IMG/VR virus record: IMGVR_UViG_3300043465_000731
Coordinates: 1-33,917 of that record
Direction: 5' to 3' (one strand)
Length of the DNA: 33,917 nucleotides
Source of the DNA: a virus
The notes beneath the pieces were generated by a model. The model searched no databases and was not told the DNA's origin. It was given only the letters and a program-made list of their open reading frames with translations. The position numbers and the translations under genes were made by a program. The number at the start of each line of letters is the position of its first letter. Position 1 is the stretch's first letter. This document shows, one piece after another, positions 12,684 to 21,360 of this stretch.

Positions 12684-14250
12684 GTGGCTGATACCGCTAC
12701 CAGCAATCCTGTTTGCGCTTACGGCGCAAACTGTTAATGCTGAACCAATCCTAGGAATAGAAACCACCTATTACACGATTGACGAAATACCGCCAGTCCA
12801 ATCAGACACCGAATATCTAGTTTGCGGAACAGAGGTTGAGAACAACATCAACCGCAACTACGACTATGAGTTATTTGAGGATTGCACGGGTGACTTGTTC
12901 ATGGTTCACATGGCAGGCTTTATTGACATACCTGAACACGACACCATAGAGTTTATGCTTGCCACAGATGATGGTGGCACAATGCAAATCGGTGACAACG
13001 AATGGGGCAACTGGAACGACCAAGGTTGCTCATGGATGATGTCAGGCGAACTAACCTTAGAGTCTGGTAGCAACGCTTTCAATGTGTGGATGTATGAGCA
13101 TGGCGGGAACTCGTGCATCATGCTCGCATGGAACATAGACAACGAAGGCTGGGCAATAGTGCCAGATGAGGCGTTCACTCAACAAGCCACCCCGACAACA
13201 ACTACTTCTTCTTCAACGACCAGTACAAGTACAACGACAACCACAACAACATCGTCGTCAACAACAACGACATCATCTATAGTACCCCCACCCACAGAAA
13301 GTTCCACAACCACAGAACCAATTCAGATAAGCACAACCACATCAGTTGCAGATACCACGACAAGCACCACCACGACAACTGAACCGCCTTATACATCAAC
13401 TCAAACATCTAGCACTATTCCCACCATTGAGACTCAACCCGTAACCACCGTAGACGAAACCGAAACCATAGTTGTCGTAACTGAAACAACCGAACCCGAA
13501 ACATTTATAACCGACCCTGAAGAAATAACTGTACCTGAGACAACCGAACCCGAAACATTTGTGACCTTACCCGAAACCATAACCGTACCCGACACGACCG
13601 AACCTGAAACAACTACAACCTATCCTGACGGTCCTGTTGAAGATATTGTTGAGACAACCATTCCTGAGACATTCGTTTCCGATATTCTTGACGAGATTCT
13701 TCTTGACGAAAAAGAACAGCAAACACAGCCGCTACAGCCAGAGGAAGATATATCAGAAACAACGCTATTAGAAGTAGAGAGTTCATCAACAACCAGTGTA
13801 TTGTTCCTTGAAACAGAAATTGTTGAAGATGAACCCATTAGCAGTGAACAGTTTTCTGCGATTATAGAATCTATTGATGAAGCAACACCAGAGCAGGTGA
13901 CAGCGATTATAGAAACTGTGTTAAATAGTGATGTTTCTAGCGACCAAGCCGCAGAGTTGGTGTCTAATGTGGCTATTTTGCAGGTTATTACAGAATCTGA
14001 CGCTAAAGAGTTGTTTTCTGAGGTTGTCCCCGCTGAGTTGTCCGAGGAACAGGCGGCGTTAATTGTAGAGGCTGTCCAATCAGCACCTAAGGAAGTTCGT
14101 AAAGCATTTGAGGCGGTGATTGACATTTTTGGTTCACAATTTGAAAGTTATGTGCCAACTGGGTCAAACATTCCTGTTAGCGAACGGCGTACTTTGGTGG
14201 CTATTGGGGCAACATTAACAATGTTGCCTGCCCCTAGGGTTAGACGATAA
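12643..14250 (+). CDS. Secreted PA14-domain protein with Thr-rich linker
   Basis: I place the start at ATG 12643 (or the adjacent ATG 12646), which gives a basic N-terminus and a signal peptide (LIPLPAILFALTAQTVNA). An earlier ATG at 12595 would add a nonsense-like stretch inside the oxygenase gene. Next is a PA14-like domain (FMVHMAGFIDIPEHDTIEFM, then ATDDGGTMQIGD and IMLAWNIDNEGWAIVPDE), then a mucin-like Thr/Ser linker with T-E-P-E-T-F repeats, then an acidic helical region and a final hydrophobic, basic tail (RRTLVAIGATLTML). PA14 domains bind carbohydrates. This looks like a host-type secreted surface protein; the role in a phage is unknown. Confidence 0.75.
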   Translation: MMARFKNRNQTLTRWLIPLPAILFALTAQTVNAEPILGIETTYYTIDEIPPVQSDTEYLVCGTEVENNINRNYDYELFEDCTGDLFMVHMAGFIDIPEHDTIEFMLATDDGGTMQIGDNEWGNWNDQGCSWMMSGELTLESGSNAFNVWMYEHGGNSCIMLAWNIDNEGWAIVPDEAFTQQATPTTTTSSSTTSTSTTTTTTTSSSTTTTSSIVPPPTESSTTTEPIQISTTTSVADTTTSTTTTTEPPYTSTQTSSTIPTIETQPVTTVDETETIVVVTETTEPETFITDPEEITVPETTEPETFVTLPETITVPDTTEPETTTTYPDGPVEDIVETTIPETFVSDILDEILLDEKEQQTQPLQPEEDISETTLLEVESSSTTSVLFLETEIVEDEPISSEQFSAIIESIDEATPEQVTAIIETVLNSDVSSDQAAELVSNVAILQVITESDAKELFSEVVPAELSEEQAALIVEAVQSAPKEVRKAFEAVIDIFGSQFESYVPTGSNIPVSERRTLVAIGATLTMLPAPRVRR

Positions 14251-14420
14251 TGAAAAAAATATTGGATTACCTTGTAGATAATGCGTGGACATGGGCGGGA
14301 ACTGGCATGGTTTTGATTACTTTGTCTGGTCCTACTCTTAGACAGGCAGCGTTTCTTACTGGTATGGCGATTATGGTACATTCCATAATCACTTTTAGTC
14401 AAAAGGATAACAATGAATAA
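14250..14420 (+). CDS. Small holin-like membrane protein (56 aa)
   Basis: ATG 14250 overlaps the preceding stop (TAATG). The product begins KKILDYLVDNAWTWAGTGMV and contains a hydrophobic segment followed by a second one near LTGMAIMVHSIITF, separated by PTLRQ, so two short membrane helices are likely. It is immediately followed by a second holin-like gene and then two muralytic enzymes, so this is probably a holin or antiholin subunit. It is too short for the open frame to be decisive on its own. Confidence 0.6.
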   Translation: MKKILDYLVDNAWTWAGTGMVLITLSGPTLRQAAFLTGMAIMVHSIITFSQKDNNE

Positions 14421-14643
14421 TATGATTGCAAAAAGTTTAGACCTCGTACAGCGTTTGGTTTCGCTGTTTATTGCTAGTGCGTTACCAATTGTGACTGGTG
14501 GCGCTATTTTGGGTGTAGATGTTGTTAAATCTGCTGGTGTGGCTGGACTAACAGCGTTGTTTGGTGTTGTTCAAAAGTTGGCTGCCGCCAGTGTTGATGG
14601 CGAGTTGTCGGCTGATGAAATTAGCAAGGCGTTCGGCAAATAA
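14413..14643 (+). CDS. r1t-like holin (76 aa)
   Basis: AAAAGGATAAC precedes ATG 14413. The sequence DLVQRLVSLFIASALPIV, then GVDVVKSAGVAGLTALFGVV and QKLAAAS has the arrangement of r1t-type holins: an amphipathic start, one or two membrane helices and a short charged tail (DGELSADEISKAFGK). Holins open the host membrane to release the lysins. It is followed by the M15 peptidase gene with a 1-base overlap. Confidence 0.7.
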   Translation: MNNMIAKSLDLVQRLVSLFIASALPIVTGGAILGVDVVKSAGVAGLTALFGVVQKLAAASVDGELSADEISKAFGK

Positions 14644-15176
14644 TGCCGTATCCTGTTGTTGCAGTAAAATACTGTAGCCATTTAGCAGGGAAAAAACCTA
14701 GTCAGGTTACGCCAGATATTTTGCGCAAAACTGTTAGTGGCGGCAAAATGGAGTTGTGTGCTGCGGATGCGTGGGATGCAATGGTTGCTGCTGCCGCTAA
14801 AGATGGTATTACTTTGAAGCCAACTAGTTTGGGTGACCAGTTTCGTAGCATTGACCAGCAAAAGGCTGCGTTTTTGCAACGCTACAGAAAAGAACCTGTT
14901 GCTAATTCTACTAGTCGTACTTGGAATGGTCAGAAATGGTGGCTAAAACGTGGTTTTGCGCCTTTGGCTGCACCGAATGATGACTCTAAAACTTGTAGCC
15001 GTCACATGTTGGGGTTGGCTGTTGATGTTGCTAACGCTAATGGTAAAATATTAGAATGGCTGTTAAACAACGAAGACAAGTTTGGGTTTAGCCACGAAGT
15101 TCAGTCTGAACCTTGGCATATCCGTTATGTGGCTGGGGATGATGTTCCTACGGCTGTGAAAAAATTTTTGCAATAA
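14643..15176 (+). CDS. M15-family peptidase endolysin (VanY-like)
   Basis: Zinc ligands typical of VanY/D-Ala-D-Ala peptidases are seen: His121 and Asp128 in SRHMLGLAVDVA, and His159 in SEPWHIRY. Glu156 is the likely catalytic base. The enzyme cuts cross-links or stem peptides in the host cell wall. The 177-residue length is that of a single domain without an obvious cell-wall binding part. It begins at the holin stop (TAATG) and is followed by a second muralytic enzyme. The fit to the family is strong. Confidence 0.83.
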   Translation: MPYPVVAVKYCSHLAGKKPSQVTPDILRKTVSGGKMELCAADAWDAMVAAAAKDGITLKPTSLGDQFRSIDQQKAAFLQRYRKEPVANSTSRTWNGQKWWLKRGFAPLAAPNDDSKTCSRHMLGLAVDVANANGKILEWLLNNEDKFGFSHEVQSEPWHIRYVAGDDVPTAVKKFLQ

Positions 15177-15205
15177 TCTAAATAACAATCTGTTAGGATG
15201 GTGTT

Positions 15206-15625
15206 ATGCGTAAATGGTTTATATCCATTATTGTTGCATGTCTAATTATGCCAATCGCCCATGTCCATGCTGTGTCTAAGGAGTTGGTTGGTAAATGTGG
15301 GCATTGGTTGGATGATGCTTTGGATGTGGGTTGGTCTAGGTCTGATTTATCTAAATTAGATTATATTATGTGGCGTGAGTCACGTTGTTTTCCCAAAGTG
15401 TTTAATTCTTCTGACCCCAATGGTGGTTCTGGTGGGTTGTTGCAAATTAATCAATTTTGGTGTTTGCCTAATAAATATAATCCTAGTGGATGGTTGCAAT
15501 CTCAAGGTGTTTTAAGTTCGTGTAAAGAGTTGTTGATTCCTAAAATAAATTTACAGGCTGGTTTGGCTATTTTTGAGTACTCTGAGGAACGTAACGGCAA
15601 TGGTTGGCAGCCTTGGGGTAAATAA
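15206..15625 (+). CDS. Secreted lysozyme-like transglycosylase
   Basis: A signal peptide (RKWFISIIVACLIMPIAHVHA) precedes a small lysozyme-like domain. MWRESRCFPKVFN gives catalytic Glu58 in the R-E-S-x-C context, and GGLLQINQFW is the second substrate motif of this group. The 139-residue protein fits a lytic transglycosylase that cuts the glycan strand. The signal peptide means it may be exported by the host and act from outside the membrane, or serve as a virion-associated entry lysin. It lies between the M15 lysin and TerL. Confidence 0.78.
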   Translation: MRKWFISIIVACLIMPIAHVHAVSKELVGKCGHWLDDALDVGWSRSDLSKLDYIMWRESRCFPKVFNSSDPNGGSGGLLQINQFWCLPNKYNPSGWLQSQGVLSSCKELLIPKINLQAGLAIFEYSEERNGNGWQPWGK

Positions 15626-17226
15626 TGGAATTAAATGAACTGTTAAACGAAGCAGAGTTCCGTAAATGTCGTGGACCCGAAAATGCTAGTGTGGATGAAC
15701 AGTTGGTTGCATTTTCTTATTTTTGTGAAAAATATTGGTTTGTAAAACATCCTCAAAAGGGACGTATTTTGTTTAAGTTGCGTCTAGCGCAAACAGAAAC
15801 TGTTAAAACTTGGATGAGTGAACGTTACAGTATCGTCCTTAAGGCTCGCCAAATTGGGTTTAGTACGTTGGCTGCCGCCTATAGTTTTTGGTTGGCATAC
15901 TTTTTTTCTGACCGTTTTATTGTAATGTTAAGCCGTACTGAACGTGAGTCTGTAAAGTTATTATCTAAGGCTAAGTATGGTTACCGATTTTTGCCTCAAT
16001 GGTTTAAGTTGCGTGGTCCGCAACAAATTACCGAACATCAATTAAAAATGGTATTTGACAACGAATCCGCTATTGAATCTTTGCCGTCCAGCAACGACCC
16101 TGCTCGTGGTGAGTCAGTGTATTTGGTAATTGTAGACGAATGGGCGTTCTTACCTAATGCTGAGGAAGCGTGGGCTTCTATTGAACCTGTTACGGACGTT
16201 GGTGGTCGTGTGATTGGTCTGTCTACTGCTAATGGGTCAGGCAATTTTTATCACGAGTTGTGGGTTGGTTCACAAACCAACGCCAACAAGTTTAAAGGCA
16301 TCTTTTTCCCTTGGTCTGCTGACGGCGAACGCAACCAAGACTGGTATGATGCCAAAGCGGCTAACATGCACCCTTGGCAACTACACCAAGAATACCCCAC
16401 ATTCCCCGAAGAAGCATTTATCAAATCAGGTAATCCCGTTTTTGATATTCAAATGTTAGATGACATGTCTCTTGTAGAACCTAGTCGTGGTTATTATCAT
16501 TTGTATTCGGATGGGAATGGAGAGTTCCGTTATTCGGAAAATGGAGAGTTGCATATTTGGGCTTTCCCACAAAAAGAATCTGTTTACGTAATTGGCGCTG
16601 ACGTTTCTGAAGGTTTATCTTATGGTGACTATAGTTCCGCACACATTATAGAGGCTAAAAGTGGTGTAGTTGTCGCTACTTGGCATGGTCGTATTGAACC
16701 TGATTTGTTTGGTGAAATGTTAGCAGAAATAGGTTGGTGGTATAACACTGCGTTATTGGGTATTGAAAACAATAATCATGGTTTAACTACTCTTAAGGCT
16801 GCCCAAAAACATGGTTATAAAAATCTTTATAAACAACGCCGTTTAGCACATGTTCGCCCTGAGGCTACAGACATTTTGGGTTGGCGTACTACGGCTACTA
16901 CTAAACCTTTGGCTATTGATGAATTGTCTGCTGCTATGCGTACTGACACTATTCAAATTTATGACCGTTTAACTATTGCGGAGTTACGCACTTTTGTTCG
17001 TAAAGAAAATGGTAAAATGTCTGGTAGTCCGCATGATGACCGTGTTATTTCTTTGGCTATTGCTAATCAAATGTTGAAGTATGTTTGGTTGTCGGAGTAT
17101 CGTCCTGCTGATAAACCGCCTACAAATAGTTTGTTGTGGTGGGAAAAACATATTTTTGGTGGTCGGAAAGCAGAAAAAACACCTATTGGCGCACATAATG
17201 TGCGCAGTCAGACTCCTTTTCGTTAG
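15625..17226 (+). CDS. terL: Terminase large subunit (TerL)
   Basis: The ATPase part has Walker A KARQIGFST at 73-81, Walker B VYLVIVDEWAF at 165-175 and coupling motif IGLSTANG at 197-204. The nuclease part has Asp326 in VYVIGADVSEG, Glu381 in LLGIENNNHG and Asp471/472 in SPHDDRVISLAIA. The 533-residue length is normal. TerL pumps DNA into the procapsid and cuts the concatemer. It starts at the transglycosylase stop (TAATG). TerS lies 5.7 kb upstream, an unusual gap. Confidence 0.93.
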   Translation: MELNELLNEAEFRKCRGPENASVDEQLVAFSYFCEKYWFVKHPQKGRILFKLRLAQTETVKTWMSERYSIVLKARQIGFSTLAAAYSFWLAYFFSDRFIVMLSRTERESVKLLSKAKYGYRFLPQWFKLRGPQQITEHQLKMVFDNESAIESLPSSNDPARGESVYLVIVDEWAFLPNAEEAWASIEPVTDVGGRVIGLSTANGSGNFYHELWVGSQTNANKFKGIFFPWSADGERNQDWYDAKAANMHPWQLHQEYPTFPEEAFIKSGNPVFDIQMLDDMSLVEPSRGYYHLYSDGNGEFRYSENGELHIWAFPQKESVYVIGADVSEGLSYGDYSSAHIIEAKSGVVVATWHGRIEPDLFGEMLAEIGWWYNTALLGIENNNHGLTTLKAAQKHGYKNLYKQRRLAHVRPEATDILGWRTTATTKPLAIDELSAAMRTDTIQIYDRLTIAELRTFVRKENGKMSGSPHDDRVISLAIANQMLKYVWLSEYRPADKPPTNSLLWWEKHIFGGRKAEKTPIGAHNVRSQTPFR

Positions 17227-17230
17227 TTTG

Positions 17231-17251
17231 GGAACAGGAAAGTGTTATTAG
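17231..17251 (+). promoter_or_regulatory. GGAAC-N10-TATTAG element (copy C)
   Basis: GGAAC at 17231-17235 and TATTAG at 17246-17251 lie between TerL and the zinc-ribbon gene; the second block abuts its ATG. Confidence 0.4.
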
Positions 17252-17476
17252 ATGACAAATTTTACTTGCGAAGAATGTTCTAGACAGTTTTATGATGAGA
17301 AATTGCCCCATCGTGGTGCAATTTGTTTTGGCTGTCACATAAAAAGTGTTCGTTTAGGGTTTACTTATGGCAAAGACAACTTTCATGGGGATACCATTGC
17401 TGAAAAGCAACGCCAAATTATGTCGGATGCCGCTATTAACGGAGTTCAGGCTGAACCTGTAACTAATTGGATGTAA
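17252..17476 (+). CDS. Small zinc-ribbon protein (74 aa)
   Basis: Two CxxC pairs (CEECSRQF near the start and CFGCH about 20 residues later) form a zinc ribbon. This is followed by KSVRLGFTYGKDNFHGDTI, a block I associate with small proteins found next to TerL in actinobacterial aquatic phages. It might contact DNA or the packaging machinery because of its position between TerL and the portal. The molecular role is unknown. Confidence 0.65.
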   Translation: MTNFTCEECSRQFYDEKLPHRGAICFGCHIKSVRLGFTYGKDNFHGDTIAEKQRQIMSDAAINGVQAEPVTNWM

Positions 17477-17477
17477 T

Positions 17478-17675
17478 ATGGAAGCCATCCTTGTACCTAT
17501 TTTGGTTGCGGTTATAACAGGTCCAATGGTGGTTGTTTTAAACAAGTTACGTTCAGAAAACACTAGTCAACATGCCGAGTCTAGGGATTTGTTGCAACAG
17601 GTTGCTGATAAGGTTGATACTGTAGACACAAAGTTAGATGAACATATTGGTTGGCACAAAGGTAAGGATGTATAA
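17478..17675 (+). CDS. Small membrane-anchored coiled-coil protein (65 aa)
   Basis: One hydrophobic helix at the start (ILVPILVAVITGPMVVVL) is followed by a heptad-like, polar region (QQVADKVDTVDTKLDEHIGW) and a basic end. This is the layout of spanin-like, holin-like or membrane-tethered accessory proteins. It begins 1 base after the zinc-ribbon gene and overlaps the portal start by 1 base. Position before the portal rather than with the lysins makes a lysis role uncertain. Confidence 0.6.
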   Translation: MEAILVPILVAVITGPMVVVLNKLRSENTSQHAESRDLLQQVADKVDTVDTKLDEHIGWHKGKDV

Positions 17676-19408
17676 TGGTTAAGAAAAACATGGCAGACTA
17701 TTTGGCGCAGTCTAAACAACGTATTGAATCTAGCCGCAAGTGGCGTAAAGATGACGGGTATGATGGCACTTGGCGACGAATGGTTGACATGTATAAAGGT
17801 CGCCATTTTGATGACTATAAAACAGAAGACCGCATGTTGGTTAACATTTCGTTTTCTACAATTAACGTTATTTCGCCAAGTATTTCGGTTAACTATCCGA
17901 AGATTTCTGTCAATGCTGTTAATCCAGACAATGCTGGACAGGCGGTTATCGCTGAAGCGGTGGTGAATTATTGGTGGAAACATCGTGATGTTCGTTCACA
18001 TTTTCGTCGTGCCGTAAAAGACATGTTAACAGTTGGGCATGGTTGGATAAAAGTTGGTTATCGTTTTGTTGAGGAAGAAGACACCCAAGGTGGCGACACA
18101 GAAGTTTCCGACCCTATTCCTGGTGGCGAGTCAACACCTACTAGTATAATTTTAGAAGATAGCCCGTTCGCTGAACGGGTTTCTCCTAATGATATTTTTG
18201 TTGACCCAGATGCTACCAGCATGCACGATATTCGTTGGATTGCACAACGTATCCGCCGACCAATTAATGACGTAAAACAAGATAAACGTTACAATAAAGT
18301 TGCTCGTGACCAAGTTAAAGTTATGGCTGTTAGCCGTTATGCTGATGACCCTTCACGCAAAAAAATTCATGACAAAAACGCTGGGTATGCAGAAATTTGG
18401 GAATATTATGATGTAGCCAATAACACGATGAGCATTTTTTCTGAACAAGGCGAAAACTTTTTAGTTAAGCCAATAAAAATGCCGTATGCGTTTGGGCAAC
18501 CATTTGTGATGTTGCGCAATTATGATATCCCTGACCATTTCTATCCAATGGGTGATTTGGAATCCATTGAACCGTTGCAAAAAGAATTGAACGAAACACG
18601 TTCGCAGATGATGAATCATCGCAAAAAGTTTGCACGCAAATATTTGTATAAAGAAAATGCGTTTGACCAGTTGGGTCGCACCGCTTTGGAGTCAGACCAA
18701 GACAACGTTATGGTTCCTGTTATTTCGGATGAAAGTTTGGGCGGTGTTGTTTCTGCTTTCCCAGCGGTTATTAACCCACCAGAGTTTTATAATCAAACTA
18801 ATTTGATTGTTGGTGACATTGACCGTATTTCTGGGGTAACAGAGTTTCAACGTGGCGGCGTATCAGAGATTCGCCGCACCGCAACCGAAACATCGTTAAT
18901 GCAAGACGCAGCCAATGCCAGAACTTCAGATAAGTTGGCTACTGTTGAACAGGCTATTGCCGAAATTGGTCGTCGTATGGTGCAGTTAGCGCAACAATAT
19001 ATGATTGGTGAACAAGTGGCACGTGTTATGGGCAAAGACGGAGAACCTATTTGGGTTAACTTTGACCGTGACTATTTGCAAGGTGACTTTGATTTTGAAG
19101 TTGCTGCAGGTTCAACGCAGCCAGCAAATGAGTCGTTCCGCCGTCAGATGGCGTTACAGATGGTTGATGCACTTGCACCGTTTGCGGGTGCAGGTATTGT
19201 TGACATGGGTAAACTTGCCGCCTATGTGTTGCAGATGGGTTTTGGTGTAAAAAACCCTGATGAGTTTATTAATGCCGCACCACAACAACAAGGTATGCCT
19301 GCTGGTCCTGCGGGCGCTGCGGGTGCGTCACCTGCTAGCCCTGAAGTTCAAGCAATGTTGGCTGCTCAAGAACAAGCAGGACAACAACAACCTTTACCAC
19401 CACAATAG
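17675..19408 (+). CDS. Portal protein (P22/SU10-like)
   Basis: The 577-residue protein opens with SRKWRKDDGYDGTWRRMVDM and contains the portal signature regions: a wing beta domain with SPNDIFVDPDATSMHDIRW, then YPMGDLESIEPLQKELNETR, QMMNHRKKFARKYLY and SGVTEFQRGGVSEIRRTATE. The C-terminus is Gln- and Pro-rich (GQQQPLPPQ). Portals form a 12-mer ring at one capsid vertex for DNA entry and tail attachment. TerL upstream and scaffold/capsid downstream fully fit. The assignment is secure. Confidence 0.92.
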   Translation: MVKKNMADYLAQSKQRIESSRKWRKDDGYDGTWRRMVDMYKGRHFDDYKTEDRMLVNISFSTINVISPSISVNYPKISVNAVNPDNAGQAVIAEAVVNYWWKHRDVRSHFRRAVKDMLTVGHGWIKVGYRFVEEEDTQGGDTEVSDPIPGGESTPTSIILEDSPFAERVSPNDIFVDPDATSMHDIRWIAQRIRRPINDVKQDKRYNKVARDQVKVMAVSRYADDPSRKKIHDKNAGYAEIWEYYDVANNTMSIFSEQGENFLVKPIKMPYAFGQPFVMLRNYDIPDHFYPMGDLESIEPLQKELNETRSQMMNHRKKFARKYLYKENAFDQLGRTALESDQDNVMVPVISDESLGGVVSAFPAVINPPEFYNQTNLIVGDIDRISGVTEFQRGGVSEIRRTATETSLMQDAANARTSDKLATVEQAIAEIGRRMVQLAQQYMIGEQVARVMGKDGEPIWVNFDRDYLQGDFDFEVAAGSTQPANESFRRQMALQMVDALAPFAGAGIVDMGKLAAYVLQMGFGVKNPDEFINAAPQQQGMPAGPAGAAGASPASPEVQAMLAAQEQAGQQQPLPPQ

Positions 19409-19423
19409 GTCACCAGACACTCT

Positions 19424-19476
19424 AGGATGCGTTTTAACGCATCTAACCCAGCGGGGGGTATCCACCATACCCCCCG
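19424..19476 (+). terminator. Two tandem hairpins after the portal gene
   Basis: The first stem is GATGCGT/ACGCATC (19424-19441). The second is CGGGGGGTA/TACCCCCCG (19452-19460 with 19468-19476, loop TCCACCA). They are GC-rich but without a T tract. They sit between the portal and scaffold genes and may partially terminate or stabilise the transcript so that capsid genes are expressed separately. Confidence 0.55.
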
Positions 19477-19481
19477 TCTAG

Positions 19482-19503
19482 GGAACGCCCATTCTAGTAT
19501 TAG
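19482..19503 (+). promoter_or_regulatory. GGAAC-N11-TATTAG element (copy F)
   Basis: GGAAC at 19482-19486 and TATTAG at 19498-19503 lie just after the strong hairpins and 28 bases before the scaffold ATG, the best place of all six copies for a promoter. Confidence 0.45.
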
Positions 19504-19531
19504 AACAACCATTACGGATTCTAGGAGAAAT

Positions 19532-20308
19532 ATGAGCGACGAAATCGCAACACAGTCAGCGGAACCAGTTGAAGGGTCACCCACATCTGATAGTGTAATC
19601 ACAGAAACACCCGATACACCTACATTGAACGTGCAGGAATACTCTAATTATAGAGTTCCAGTTAAGTTGGATGGAGAGGAATTGCAAGTCCCTCTTAGTG
19701 AGGCTATTGCAGGTTATCAACGTCAAGCCGATTATACTCGGAAAACGCAAGAATTGTCTCAGCAACGTGAAAAAATAGAATTTGCTTCAACACTTCAAGC
19801 CGCTTTAGAGAATAACCCAGCAGCGACACTCAGTTTATTGTCTCAACATTACAATGTGCAAAACACACCACAGGTTGACCCGATAGATGAAGAATCTTTA
19901 ACTCCAGAGGAACGTAAGATTCGTGAACTTGATAAACGTGTAGCATCTTTTGAGGAATTTCAGAATCAGCAACAGATTGAAAAAGAAATTGCTGGTTTGC
20001 AAACCAAGTATAGTGATTTTGATGTAAAAGAAGTTGTGTCAAACGCTTTGCGTATGAACACAACCGATTTAGAAGGCGTGTATAAGCAATTGGCTTTTGA
20101 TAAAATTGTGGCACAGTCCAAAATAGAAACAGCAGCGAAGGAACGTTTGAAGCAAACCGATAATGGTGTGCTTGAAGCGAAACGTGCTGCTAGTGTGGTG
20201 TCGGGGGGTTCTTCGGCTACTAGTTCTACTACGACAGAAAAGGCTGCCCCAATTAAATCAGTTTCCGAGGCTTGGGCTGCCGCTAAACTTCAAATGGGTG
20301 CAAATTAA
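19532..20308 (+). CDS. Capsid scaffold protein
   Basis: I start at ATG 19532, which follows AGGAGAAAT. An upstream ATG at 19427 would translate through both hairpins and is rejected. The 258-residue product is acidic at the start, then has YRVPVKLDGEELQVPLSEAI followed by GYQRQADYTRKTQELSQQRE, a pattern of phage scaffold proteins, and helical, Gln/Glu-rich coils up to a Lys/Ala-rich C-terminal helix (SEAWAAAKLQM) of the kind that binds capsid protein. It lies between portal and capsid genes. It is likely lost from the mature virion. Confidence 0.82.
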   Translation: MSDEIATQSAEPVEGSPTSDSVITETPDTPTLNVQEYSNYRVPVKLDGEELQVPLSEAIAGYQRQADYTRKTQELSQQREKIEFASTLQAALENNPAATLSLLSQHYNVQNTPQVDPIDEESLTPEERKIRELDKRVASFEEFQNQQQIEKEIAGLQTKYSDFDVKEVVSNALRMNTTDLEGVYKQLAFDKIVAQSKIETAAKERLKQTDNGVLEAKRAASVVSGGSSATSSTTTEKAAPIKSVSEAWAAAKLQMGAN

Positions 20309-20340
20309 CCATTTAACAACTACTATTATAAAGGATTATA

Positions 20341-21279
20341 ATGTCTAATGTAAACTTTGATGCGTTGCTAAGTACAACGCTCGCTAACTATCGTGACCAA
20401 TTAACAGATAACGTGTTCTCGGACCGTGTTCTCACTAATCACCTGATGACCAAGGGGCGTATCCGTATGCTCAATGGTGGAACCAAAATTGTTGAGCCAT
20501 TGATTTATGGTCAAAACACTACGGTTGCTTCATACAGTGGATACGATTCAATTTCACTAACAGCACAAACAGGTATCACTGCAGCAGAATACGATTGGAA
20601 GCAGTACGCTGCATCAATCGCAATCAGCGGTATTGAAGAAGCAAAGAACAACGGCGAACAAGAAATTATTAACTTGTTGGAAGCCAAAATCATGCAGGCT
20701 GAGGAGTCAATGCGTGAAGGTTTCAACGACATGTTCTACGCAGACGGAACTGGCAACAGCGGCAAGGACTGGAACGGTCTCGGCAACATCATTGAGGCTT
20801 CAGGAACTGTCGGTAACATCAACCGTGCAACTGCTGGTAACGAGTACTGGCGTTCATACGAGGAGAACACAGCAACTGCTTTGACTCTCGCTCAAATGGC
20901 AACCGCATACAACACGGTTTCTGTTGGTAACGACCACCCAGACATGGTTCTCACAACTCAAACATTGTTTGAAAAGTATGAGGCTTTGTTGCAACCACAG
21001 TTGCGCTACACAGACGCTAAGACAGCAGATGCTGGTTTCCAGAACCTTCTGTTCAAGGCTGCACCTGTAGTGTTTGATGCAAGTTGCACCGCTGGTGTAA
21101 TGTTCTTCATCAACAGCAAGTACCTCACACTTGTCGGTCACTCAGGTAAGTGGTTCCAGCAAACAGAGTTTGTTCGTCCAGAAGACTTGGATGCACGTTA
21201 TGCTTTGATTATGTGTTACGGCAACCTCACTTGCCGCAACGCTAAGAAGCAAGGCAAACTAACAGCAAAAACTGCTTAA
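20341..21279 (+). CDS. Major capsid protein
   Basis: The 312-residue protein follows the scaffold gene and has the features of an HK97-fold coat protein: an N-terminal helical arm (TLANYRDQLTDNVFSDRVLT), RIRMLNGGTKIVEPLIYGQN, a long spine helix region (GEQEIINLLEAKIMQAEESM) and the axial domain with HPDMVLTTQTLFEKYEALLQ. The codons switch here to AAC, GAC, TTC and GGC endings, unlike the T/A-ending neighbours, as expected for the most highly expressed phage gene. GNLTCRNAKKQGKLT at the end matches the closing strand of such proteins. Confidence 0.9.
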   Translation: MSNVNFDALLSTTLANYRDQLTDNVFSDRVLTNHLMTKGRIRMLNGGTKIVEPLIYGQNTTVASYSGYDSISLTAQTGITAAEYDWKQYAASIAISGIEEAKNNGEQEIINLLEAKIMQAEESMREGFNDMFYADGTGNSGKDWNGLGNIIEASGTVGNINRATAGNEYWRSYEENTATALTLAQMATAYNTVSVGNDHPDMVLTTQTLFEKYEALLQPQLRYTDAKTADAGFQNLLFKAAPVVFDASCTAGVMFFINSKYLTLVGHSGKWFQQTEFVRPEDLDARYALIMCYGNLTCRNAKKQGKLTAKTA

Positions 21280-21293
21280 GTAACATAATTTGT

Positions 21294-21311
21294 TGGGGGC
21301 GCAAGCCCCCA
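21294..21311 (+). terminator. GC-rich hairpin after the capsid gene
   Basis: TGGGGGC-GCAA-GCCCCCA is a 7-bp stem with a stable GNRA tetraloop, 14 bases after the capsid stop. No T tract follows. It probably shields the capsid mRNA 3' end or causes partial termination. Confidence 0.65.
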
Positions 21312-21360
21312 TCAAACAATAAACAACAACAATTTAAACAAAACAAAACAGGAGATAGAA

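Noticed and set aside
19427-19531. Earlier ATG for the scaffold protein
   Set aside because: It would translate through two strong hairpins and lacks a ribosome site, while ATG 19532 has AGGAG.
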